NCBI RefSeq assembly: GCF_900129555.1
Contig: NZ_FQWC01000006.1
Coordinates: 248,001 to 312,000 of the forward strand
DNA: 64,000 nucleotides
Direction: 5' to 3'
Source: Flavobacterium defluvii
GTDB lineage: Bacteria > Bacteroidota > Bacteroidia > Flavobacteriales > Flavobacteriaceae
The notes below the pieces were generated by a model that saw only the letters and a program-made list of their open reading frames with translations, was not told the origin of the DNA and did not search any database. Position 1 is the first letter of the stretch, and every line of letters begins with the position of its first letter. Positions 45,093 through 54,200 of this stretch are shown here, one piece after another. The position numbers and the translations under genes are program-made.

Positions 45093-47240
45093 ATGGGCAG
45101 TTTATTACAAAACACGATATTTGGCAATAATAAATATAAAGCAAATACTTTTATTGGAGGAGTTGCAACTACACTCAATACTCCAGCGTTAATTGCATCA
45201 AAGCTAGGTTTACCAATTGCAAGAATTAAATCTTTTACTATAGTTCAGGATGATATTCAATTTGCAGTTATTGGAGGCAGTTATACAATAGCTCCAAATG
45301 CATTTAGTAACCAAAATAGTTTAACTTATTTTAATGATGCTGCAGGATTAGTAAAACAAATTAATTCTCAAGCGTTCTTCAATTGTATTAATGCTGTTAA
45401 CTACAATTTTCCAAATGTAGAAGTTATCATAGGAGATTTAACTGTTGCTGCTAAAGGTACATTCGCATTTAATACATCACTTACCACATTTTCTGCGCCA
45501 AGTTTAATTACCATAAAAAGTACTTATACATTTCATAACTGCACCTCATTAATAAATTTTCACGCTCCTTTATTGATAAATTTTGAATCAACGAGTTATA
45601 CCTTTAATAGTTGTACAAAATTAACAACTTTAACAACTGGTATTCTTAACTCATTAGGACAAAGCGATTTTGCTAATTGCGTCAATTTGGCCTCGACTTT
45701 CGACCTTTCAAATTTATTATTAGTCCCTAATTACGCTTTTTTTAATTGCGAAAAAATACCAAGCTTTGGTATACTTAAATCAGCTGATACAATTGGAATA
45801 AGATCATTCTTCGGTTGTAAAAGTATTACATCGTTTTCTGCCCCTAGGGTTTCTTATATTAATCAATCAGCATTTCACAAGTGTTCAGGAGTTACTGAAT
45901 ATAATTTTCCTGAAGTAATAACTATAGAAGGTGATGGTTCAAATAATGGATTTGGAACATTTCAGGAAAATATAGCTATGACAAGCTTTATTGCACCTAA
46001 ATTAACAACAATAACCAAAAGCTATACCTTTACAAATAATATTGCGTTAAGAACTTTTTATGCACCGCAGTTAGTAAATCTTACCGCAACAAATGCAACA
46101 TTTAGTGGATGTACAGAATTAGCTAATTTAACAATAGGAAGCCTTAACTCTTTAGGGCAATATGACTTTGCTAACTGTATTAATCTAATATCATCATTTG
46201 ATCTGTCAAAAGTATTATCAATCCCTAATTACGTTTTTTTAAACTGTCGAAAAATCCCAGATTTCGGAATACTTAAATTAACAAAATCGATAGGAATAAG
46301 AGCCTTTTCCGGATGCTGGTCTGTAACAAGTTTTATTACGCCAGAAGTCACTTATATCAATGAAGCAGCATTTTATGATTGTAAAAGAGTCATTGAATAT
46401 GATTTTCCAAATGTAACAATCATTGAGGGGGAAAATTCAAATAATGGGTTTGGTACTTTTCAAGGAAATACATCCATGATCAGTTTTATTGCTCCCAAAT
46501 TAACTACTATTACAAAAACTTACGCTTTTGCTAATAATAGTGCTTTAAAAACCTTCTATGCTCCATTATGTACTCAATTTGGAACACTAGATGGATATTC
46601 ATATTGTTTTTATAACTGTAATAATTTATCTGACTTTACAGTTGGAGCGACTACATCTATTGGTATAAATGCGTTTACTAATTGCCAATCTATTACGTAT
46701 ATTGATTTAAGTTTAGTTACTAGTTTATATGACGGCGCTTTTGAAAACTGTGTTAAACTAATCAGTATTAATAATTTAAACAATGTTACTACTATCAAAC
46801 AAAATGCTTTTAATAACTGCAAGTCATTAACAACTTTTTCAGGAAATCAAGTTAAATACATTGGAAGCAGAGCTTTTTTGAACTGCTCAAGTGTAACAAG
46901 TTATAACTTTCCTGAATTAGAGACAATAACAGGTGATATATCAACTAATGGATTTGGAACATTTAAAAGCAATACCATGCTTACTAGTTTTACAGCTCCA
47001 AAACTTACAAAAATAGAATATTGGGATGCTTTTTCTAACTGTACAAATATAGAGTCAATTTATTTACCTGTATTGATAACTTTAGGATCTACGACTGCTA
47101 ATAACAATAATTTCTTTAACATAAAAAAAGGATGTACCATTACGGTCTCATCACTTTTGAAAACTGTAAATTCAGGCCAGCCAGATGGAGATTTAGTTTA
47201 TGCTTCTACAACAAGAGAAGCAATCGTTAATTATATATAG
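45093..47240 (+). CDS. LRR_5 (BspA-type) repeat protein
   Basis: This 715-aa paralogue of the gene at 43453 has the same head (MGSLLQNTIFGNN, TFIGGVATTLNTPALIASKLG) and the same tail (NSGQPDGDLVYASTTR). Between them lie about 25 diverged LRR_5 repeats, including two related super-repeats (compare NSLGQSDFANCVNLASTFDLS with NSLGQYDFANCINLISSFDLS). No signal peptide or sorting domain is seen. It is the last gene of the cluster and has no head-module gene of its own. Confidence 0.8.
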   Translation: MGSLLQNTIFGNNKYKANTFIGGVATTLNTPALIASKLGLPIARIKSFTIVQDDIQFAVIGGSYTIAPNAFSNQNSLTYFNDAAGLVKQINSQAFFNCINAVNYNFPNVEVIIGDLTVAAKGTFAFNTSLTTFSAPSLITIKSTYTFHNCTSLINFHAPLLINFESTSYTFNSCTKLTTLTTGILNSLGQSDFANCVNLASTFDLSNLLLVPNYAFFNCEKIPSFGILKSADTIGIRSFFGCKSITSFSAPRVSYINQSAFHKCSGVTEYNFPEVITIEGDGSNNGFGTFQENIAMTSFIAPKLTTITKSYTFTNNIALRTFYAPQLVNLTATNATFSGCTELANLTIGSLNSLGQYDFANCINLISSFDLSKVLSIPNYVFLNCRKIPDFGILKLTKSIGIRAFSGCWSVTSFITPEVTYINEAAFYDCKRVIEYDFPNVTIIEGENSNNGFGTFQGNTSMISFIAPKLTTITKTYAFANNSALKTFYAPLCTQFGTLDGYSYCFYNCNNLSDFTVGATTSIGINAFTNCQSITYIDLSLVTSLYDGAFENCVKLISINNLNNVTTIKQNAFNNCKSLTTFSGNQVKYIGSRAFLNCSSVTSYNFPELETITGDISTNGFGTFKSNTMLTSFTAPKLTKIEYWDAFSNCTNIESIYLPVLITLGSTTANNNNFFNIKKGCTITVSSLLKTVNSGQPDGDLVYASTTREAIVNYI

Positions 47241-47392
47241 TGATCTTCGATAATCATTGAAAATTGCTAAATCCATTATTACTTGATATTTTAAAAACTA
47301 AAAAACATCTGCGATTATTTTAAAAGTCGCAAGTGTTTTAATTTCATCGATCAAATTTCTTACATCAAAACCAATACTATCCAAAAAACAAT

Positions 47393-47400
47393 TAAATTTG
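47393..47400 (+). promoter_or_regulatory. -7 element before the MscS-type gene
   Basis: TAAATTTG matches TAnnTTTG and lies 25 bases before the ATG at 47426. The -33 region is weak. Confidence 0.45.
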
Positions 47401-47425
47401 GAGACCTTAAATCACCAAATTTATT

Positions 47426-49762
47426 ATGAATTCAAAAAGAAATTCTTACCTATCCGCCTTATTATTGATGTTGTTTTTTGCATCATTTTCCTATTCGCAA
47501 ACCTCTGCAACGAAAAACGAAAACAAGTCAAAACTATTTGAAGAAGCTACTACAGACAGTGATTATTTAATATCTATTGAAAAAGCTGGCGATGTTTTGC
47601 AATCTGCTGCAAATGATGCCGAGTTTGAAGGAAACACTTTTCGCTTATTTGGGGAAATCAAAAGAACCGAAAGTAAACTTGATTTAATATTAGAAAGTTT
47701 AAAAGGCGCAAACCCGAATGTGAGAAACCAGCAAATGTACCGTATTGTTTTGAAAGAAATCGAACAAGAATTAAACGATCAAAACAATGCAATAAATCAC
47801 CGCAATGCAAATCTGGAAAAAATAAAAAGTAAAATTCTTGATCTGCGAAAAGACAAAACGCTATTTACACTTATAAAAGATACTATTCGAAGAAAGCAAT
47901 TTAAAACCGAATTAGCCAATCTCAAAAAAAGATATCTTAAAACAGACAGCCTGATGACCAAAAATCAGGGAATTTTGAACGACAAAAAAAGACTCACAGT
48001 TGAGCATAAAATTGCCGTTTCAAATGCATTAACAACCGTTGAAACAAAACTGGAAAAATCCGGAATCAGCATTCTTAAAAAAGAATATCCTTCCTTATGG
48101 AGCAGTGATACAAAAAAAGTGGTATCGCATAACATTAAGGCAAAAGTTATAATCGAAGAAAATGTTGCCGCTTATTATTTAAGTTATAAAGCCGGAGGGT
48201 TAATTACATTATGCTTTTTTATGGGACTTTTGGCGTGGTATATTTCACGTAATTTGAAATATTTAAAATCTAACGGTCATGCCGAAAATCTTTTGCTTTT
48301 TAATTTCAAATACTTAAACAGAGGTATTATTTTGCCAGTAATTGTAATAGGTTTAAACATTGCTATCGTTACAAATTTATATGCTCCTGCCCTATTTTTA
48401 GAACTGCTTCAATTAGGTTCTTTAGGAGTTTTGACTATTATATTTAAGAATGACTGGTCTGGAAAATCGATGCGAAACTGGCTGCTGCTTTTTGGATTAT
48501 TTTTTGCGCTTTGTTTCCTGGATCTTTTTATAGAAGTTGGATTATTTCAGCGTTGTTCCTTTATCATTATCAATGCTTTAGGGATTCGTTACGGTTTGGT
48601 TCAGATTAAGAGTTTAAAAGATCAATTGTACATTAAAGGATTTTTTAAATGGGCAAGTATCATTTTTATTGGATTAAATGGATTATCAATCCTTTACAAT
48701 CTTTTCGGAAGAGTTTCTCTTTCAAATATGTTGAGCTTAACTGCGTTTATTTCTCTAACTCAGATAGTTGCTTTAAGTGTTCTCTTAAAAATAATCTTGG
48801 AAATAATTCTTTTACAGATTTATACAACAAGAGTAAAACGCGGGATAGAAAAAATATTTGATTTCGAGAATTTATCCGATACATTAAAAAAACCATTTAT
48901 AATTATAATAAGCTACATGTGGCTGGTTGTAATTGCTTCCAATCTAAATATTTGGGAATCTTTACGTTCTTCTATCGGAAATTTATTAAGTCGTCCAAAT
49001 ACAATCGGAAGCATCACTTTTACTTTAGGAAATATCGTCTTGTTTTTTATCATTGTCTGGGCAGCGCATTTATTACAAAATTATGTGGCTTACTTTTTTG
49101 GAGAAATTGAAGATGAAAACGAAGAAAACATCAACAAAAGACAACATTCTAAATTACTTATTACCAGACTCATTGTTTTAATTGTTGGGTATTTATTGGC
49201 CGTTGCTGCTTCCGGAATGCCTCTAGACAAACTGAGTATTCTTTTAGGAGCTTTAGGTGTCGGTGTTGGACTTGGATTGCAAAACGTGGTAAACAATTTT
49301 GTGTCAGGTATTATTTTAATTTTTGATAAACCGATTCAAATTGGAGATGTTATTGATATCAGTTCAGAATCTGGAAGAGTAAAATCTATGGGATTACGCA
49401 CAACAAAAATCAATGCTCCAAATGGTGCAGAAATTATTATTCCGAATGGTAATTTATTATCTCAAAACATCACCAACTGGACGTATACAGATAATTTTAA
49501 ACTAGTTGAAATTGCGATTGAAATTAGTGGAGACGCAGCTCCAGATGACATAAATGCAACTATCTTAAATTCTCTAGAAAGCATTGCATTGGTAAACAAT
49601 ACCAAAACACCTCAGATTTATTACAATTCAATTTCTGACGGAAAATTCAAAATACAAATTAAATTTTGGTGCAGCATTTACAGAACCGAAGAAACTATCA
49701 GTACTGCTAAACAGGTTTTGTTTAGTAGTTTTAAAGCTAAAGGATTGATTTTTTCGACTTAG
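47426..49762 (+). CDS. MscS-type mechanosensitive channel with large periplasmic N-terminus
   Basis: This 778-aa protein has a signal peptide (residues 1-25), a helical periplasmic domain to about 250, then roughly ten membrane helices and the MscS core: the pore helix LLGALGVGVGLGLQNVVNNFVSG near 610-635, followed by the beta domain (DKPIQIGDVIDI, GRVKSMGLRTTKI, IIPNGNLLSQNITNW) and a C-terminal alpha/beta domain. It releases solutes on hypo-osmotic shock. The architecture resembles MscK/YbdG-type large channels. It marks the return to core genes. Confidence 0.9.
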   Translation: MNSKRNSYLSALLLMLFFASFSYSQTSATKNENKSKLFEEATTDSDYLISIEKAGDVLQSAANDAEFEGNTFRLFGEIKRTESKLDLILESLKGANPNVRNQQMYRIVLKEIEQELNDQNNAINHRNANLEKIKSKILDLRKDKTLFTLIKDTIRRKQFKTELANLKKRYLKTDSLMTKNQGILNDKKRLTVEHKIAVSNALTTVETKLEKSGISILKKEYPSLWSSDTKKVVSHNIKAKVIIEENVAAYYLSYKAGGLITLCFFMGLLAWYISRNLKYLKSNGHAENLLLFNFKYLNRGIILPVIVIGLNIAIVTNLYAPALFLELLQLGSLGVLTIIFKNDWSGKSMRNWLLLFGLFFALCFLDLFIEVGLFQRCSFIIINALGIRYGLVQIKSLKDQLYIKGFFKWASIIFIGLNGLSILYNLFGRVSLSNMLSLTAFISLTQIVALSVLLKIILEIILLQIYTTRVKRGIEKIFDFENLSDTLKKPFIIIISYMWLVVIASNLNIWESLRSSIGNLLSRPNTIGSITFTLGNIVLFFIIVWAAHLLQNYVAYFFGEIEDENEENINKRQHSKLLITRLIVLIVGYLLAVAASGMPLDKLSILLGALGVGVGLGLQNVVNNFVSGIILIFDKPIQIGDVIDISSESGRVKSMGLRTTKINAPNGAEIIIPNGNLLSQNITNWTYTDNFKLVEIAIEISGDAAPDDINATILNSLESIALVNNTKTPQIYYNSISDGKFKIQIKFWCSIYRTEETISTAKQVLFSSFKAKGLIFST

Positions 49763-49789
49763 AAATTTCAGCTTAATTATATATAATTC

Positions 49790-49828
49790 AAAGGGCAAAA
49801 TCATTCAAGATTTTGCCCTTTTAGTTTT
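49790..49828 (+). terminator. Terminator after the MscS-type gene
   Basis: The hairpin AAAGGGCAAAATC/GATTTTGCCCTTT is followed by TAGTTTTTG. Confidence 0.85.
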
Positions 49829-50076
49829 TGAAAATGAAATATTGAAAAAGAAAAATAGGGTTTCCCGAAAAGAAGAAAAAATACAAGGTTGACATCTGTA
49901 AGTTTTTATATCATTTTTCAAAATAAACTTAAAATTTATTATAACTAAAACCATAAAACACAAAACATAAAAACCAACAAATCAATACCTTATAAATATT
50001 TCAAAAAACAACGTTTTATATTTATTAAGTTCATAATAAATTGATTAATATTGTTAAAATTTTCCCAATAAACAAA

Positions 50077-50610
50077 ATGAAAAAAATGCCTTTGTATACT
50101 GCAGGTTTCGCAGTGCTTTTAAGTATTATTGCAATCTATTTTGCAAAATCAAGTTCAGAATTAGTTTACGTAGATGTAAACAAATTAATTACCGGATATA
50201 GTAAAACAAAAGTAGCTAAAGCTGAGTTTGATAAAAAAGCAGCTTTAATGAAAGCCAATGTTGATTCTTTGATTAGTAATTGGCAAAATGAACTGAAAAA
50301 CTACGAAAAAGAAAGAACTTCTTTATCTCCTAAAGAATTAAAACTAAAACAAGAATTGTTGTCTAATAAACAGCAGCAAATTAATGGTTACCAAGAAGCC
50401 ATTCAGAAAAAAATTCAGGAAGAAGATAAAAAAGTAACTCAAACCGTAATCAACGATATTAACGATTATATCAAAGAATACGGAAAAGATCACAACTACA
50501 AAATTATATTTGGCGCCAGCGGCGGCGGAAACATCATGTATGCAGATGAATCTACTGACCTTACCGAAGAAGTATTAAAAGGCCTGAATGCTGAATATGA
50601 CGAAAAATAA
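50077..50610 (+). CDS. OmpH/Skp-family protein
   Basis: The protein has 177 residues from the ATG at 50077 (a TTG farther upstream gives a poor N-terminus). An N-terminal hydrophobic segment (residues 4-22) acts as a signal or membrane anchor. It is followed by LVYVDVNKLITGYSKTK, the typical Skp start, a long charged coiled coil, and the C-terminal VINDINDYIKEYGKDHNYKIIFGASGGGNIMYAD, which is the OmpH closing motif. Skp proteins hold unfolded outer-membrane proteins in the periplasm. The stop overlaps the next gene, and this short operon precedes the Rhs genes. Confidence 0.85.
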   Translation: MKKMPLYTAGFAVLLSIIAIYFAKSSSELVYVDVNKLITGYSKTKVAKAEFDKKAALMKANVDSLISNWQNELKNYEKERTSLSPKELKLKQELLSNKQQQINGYQEAIQKKIQEEDKKVTQTVINDINDYIKEYGKDHNYKIIFGASGGGNIMYADESTDLTEEVLKGLNAEYDEK

Positions 50611-51199
50611 AATTTTAGCAATTCTTTTGTTATTATTCATTTCCTCTTGCAATCAATCATTTGATACGCAAGAGGAAATGAATGATTATATACAAGACGA
50701 AGATAATGGCTATCACTACAAAAAAACTATAGCCGGTGTTGATTATGTTTTGCAATACCGTCCCACTGACTTATTAGTAAAACAAGAACTAGGAGACAAA
50801 ATAAACCCCGTCCAAATAGAGAAATTTAGACAGCAATACAATAAATATATGTATTTCAATCTCTCTATGTCAAAAAATAATCAGGAATTATTAAATGGCG
50901 TTGCACAGGATAAAGCAAAATTCGGACAAATGGTTAATGAGCTTGCTTTTGGAATGGAAGAAAAACTACATGTTTATACTCCCACAAAAGATACTCTTGA
51001 CCTAGCCGACTTTATTTATCCCCGAATGTATGGTATGAGTAATTCTACATCTATTATGATCGTTTATCCTCGTGATGAAAAATACCTAAAACAAGACTAC
51101 TTAAATTTTGTAATCGAAGATTTAGGTCTTGAAACCGGAGATGTTAAATTTAAACTCAATACCAAAGCGTTAAAAAACGAACCTCAATTAGCCTTTTAA
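50597..51199 (+). CDS. Hypothetical lipoprotein
   Basis: The protein has 200 residues from the ATG at 50597, chosen because it gives a clean lipoprotein signal (MTKNKILAILLLLFISSC, lipobox ISSC); an ATG nine bases upstream is also in frame. The mature part is soluble, with YHYKKTIAGVDYVLQYRP, and is not a family I know. It overlaps the OmpH-like gene and ends 10 bases before the first Rhs gene, so it may belong to the Rhs operon, perhaps helping export; this is inferred from position only. Confidence 0.7.
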   Translation: MTKNKILAILLLLFISSCNQSFDTQEEMNDYIQDEDNGYHYKKTIAGVDYVLQYRPTDLLVKQELGDKINPVQIEKFRQQYNKYMYFNLSMSKNNQELLNGVAQDKAKFGQMVNELAFGMEEKLHVYTPTKDTLDLADFIYPRMYGMSNSTSIMIVYPRDEKYLKQDYLNFVIEDLGLETGDVKFKLNTKALKNEPQLAF

Positions 51200-51209
51200 A
51201 ACCCAAACC

Positions 51210-54200
51210 ATGACCAAATACCACAAGCGCCATCGCATTATTGCTACTTTTTTCTTGTTGATATTTTTTCCAACATTATTACCTAATAATTTATTTGCTT
51301 CTAATAATGGCCCAAAATCTCCCGAAGCAGCAAGTTTTGAACCAGTCGATGCTACAGATATGGTTAACTTGCTTACTGGTCAATACAGCTACGTTTTACC
51401 TTTATTAAATGTACCCAGCCCTGAGGGGGGGTATCCACTTACTTTATCCTATCATGCTGGTATAGCACTTGATCAAGAAGCTTCCTGGACAGGTTTAGGA
51501 TGGAATGTTAATCCAGGAGCAATAGATAGAAATATTAATGGGTATCCTGACGATTACAGTACCAATGCAATAAATGAATATTTCTACGATTCGGGAGGGC
51601 AAGAAACAGCTTCAATGGTTTCGGTTTCCTACTCATATGCAGGCGCTTCAGTTGGAGTAGGTCTTAATTGGGGAAGCAATCAAGCTTTGGGGGGGTATGT
51701 TGGTGTTGGTGTAGGTTATCAAGTTGGCTCTGCAAAAATTGGAGTAAATGCTCAATCTGGAACGTCTGGCACCTCAGTAGGCATTGGAGTACAATTTGCT
51801 GGCGGATTAACTGTAGGAGCAGATTATTCTACAAATAGTGGTCTATCTGGAAAAGTAGGTTTTTCATCAAATGGAGCTGGGTTAAGCATATCAACATCTG
51901 GAACTGTTTCTGCATCAGTTACACAAGGAGGAGTTAGTACGGGAATAACCTTTTCTTCCTCAGGTGCACATGCAACAGTTCAAGGTGTAGGCGTTGGAAT
52001 AAATACCTCTTTTAATAACACAATATCAATGGGGGACTATTCAAATTCTTCAAATGGATGGTTAGTTCCATTAGCTATACCTTTGTATGGTGGTGTATTT
52101 AGTCTATCATTTGGGCAACAAAAATTCACTTACTGGTTAAACAAAAATGTTAAAAATTATGTAACTGGTCCTTTAAAATTTCACCTAACTATGTTTAGAG
52201 TTTCTTGGTATGATCCAGCAACTGCATTAGAAGGAAGAGGATATACTGTAAGTGGTACAGAGTTTTTTGAAACAGCATTTCAAGCAAATGAATTTTTAAC
52301 TGAATTTAGAGATCTACACCCTACTTATGTCTTTGACTCTAATAGTGTTAGCACAAATTATTATGACTACAAAGCAAAATTCTTTGATATTAATGAAATA
52401 TCACTGGATCAAAACTCAATTACAACTCCATTAGAGGTTGAACGCAATAATATTACTTTGCCAAGTTATGATAGTTTTAATGTACAGGCACAAGGTTTGT
52501 CAGGAGGAATAAAGGCTACATTATATGAAAATGGAACATTATTTGGACTCTCTGACAAGGACAATGATAAAGGTTTTGCCTTAAAGTATTATAATAATTC
52601 GGTAACAGGAATTCCTGACTATGCAAAATTTAATGATAAACCATACTTTTATTTTGATAATGAGATTAGCACCTTTTTATCTGTAAATCCAGCATCTTAT
52701 AATTTAAATTCTAGTAACGCAAATATTGAAAATCATTATTCTTCAAATGTTGAAGCTAATTCAAAACCTAGAAATAAAAATTCAAGTTTTATAGAGTATT
52801 ACACAAATGGAGAAATCAAAAACTCTTATGGAGTTTTAAAAAGTCAAGGTTTTTTAAAACCTAATGTAAGTGGATTTGAAAGAGATTCTTTACCCTCAAA
52901 TAGTGTTGGCGCATTTAAAATAACTTCTGCAGATGGAAAAACATACCATTATTCATTACCAGTATACAATCATGAAATAATAACACGAACATCAGGAGTA
53001 GTAGCTCAACGGCAAGATGAATCGCAATCTTATTTCGAAAAAAGACAATTCCAGCCATTTGCAACTCATTGGTTACTAACTGCTGTTACTGGTCCCGATT
53101 TTGTAGATAATGGTGATGGTATTGCTGGAGATGGAGACTTAGGTTATTGGACTAGTTTTGAATATGGTAAATGGACTGACGCATTTATTTGGAAAGCTCC
53201 ATATAAAAAAGATTATATTAAAGATGGAATTAACCCTAATATAAAAACATGGATAAGAGGTCGCAAACAATTATACTATTTAGATAAAATAAAAACCAGA
53301 ACCCATACAGCTCTTTTTATTAAAAGTGAAAGATCAGATGCTCCATCTGAAAACTGGACTTATAATTCTGTTAATCAAGGAGGGGTCGTTTCTTCTTCAG
53401 GCACAAGTGTATCAGATCCAGGTCCATACATTGGTCGAATGACTATACCATCTCAAAATCAACTTAAGTTAGACAAAATCATCTTACTAAAAAACAGTGA
53501 TGATATTACAGACAAAACCAGTGGTGCAGATTCTAATTTAAGTGTTAATATAAATTATAATAAAAATTATCCTAGTCGAGGAAATCACCATACTATTTAT
53601 GTACCAGAATATTCAGAAAACAAAAAAGCAGTTGCAAAATATAATATAAAAGATAATGTGCTTGACAATGGTGATAATTGGAAGGCGTGTATAGCAAAAG
53701 CTGTAAAAGTGATAGATTTAAATTATGACTATAGCTTAGTACCCGGAGATAATCGCCTAACATTAACGAGTGTAAATTTCAAAGGAAAATCAGGAGCTAT
53801 AGTATTACCTCCATATAAATTTTATTATAATAATGAATCAACACAATTCAATATAGATAATAAAGATGGTTGGGGATATTTATTAAATAAACCTGAAGCT
53901 TTTTCATTAAATAAAATAATAACACCGCAGGGAGGAGCAATAAACATAAATTATGAAACTAACAACTATATTAGCTCTGTACCCCATGAATTAACTTTTA
54001 GTAGTCTTAACTCTACCTATTTTACTGCCGATTTTAATCTTAACCAAAGCGGTAGTACAATAACTACTACAATTGATACTGGCCAGAGTCAAAATTATTA
54101 CCCTATTACTGTAGGTCAACAAGTAAATATTTTTTATAATAATATTACTTTAAATGCTTACGGTGATTACAAGGTTACTTATGATGGTGGAGGATACATA

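Larger units (their letters stand above)
10724..47240. mobile_element. Phage-derived lysis/toxin/fibre cluster without virion genes
   Basis: Between the tRNA-Ser pair and the mscS-type gene lies a 36-kb block. It contains a phage-type repressor and operators, a DUF3164 gene, a lysis cassette, a toxin-immunity pair, two giant genes, tail-fibre-like proteins and a tail-fibre assembly chaperone. No terminase, portal, capsid, sheath, tube, integrase or transposase gene is visible in any frame. The order is phage-like (regulation, early, lysis, structural), and nearly all genes run rightward with overlapping or very short spacers. Exact ends and attachment sites are not identifiable; I see no second copy of the tRNA 3' end on the right side. 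It may be domesticated rather than mobile. Confidence 0.6.

Noticed and set aside
10724..47240. Contractile tailocin or eCIS
   Set aside because: No sheath, tube, baseplate wedge or AAA ATPase gene is recognisable, and the large genes do not match these families by eye.
43453..47240. Diversity-generating retroelement target
   Set aside because: No reverse transcriptase or template repeat is visible; variation here is by tandem duplication.
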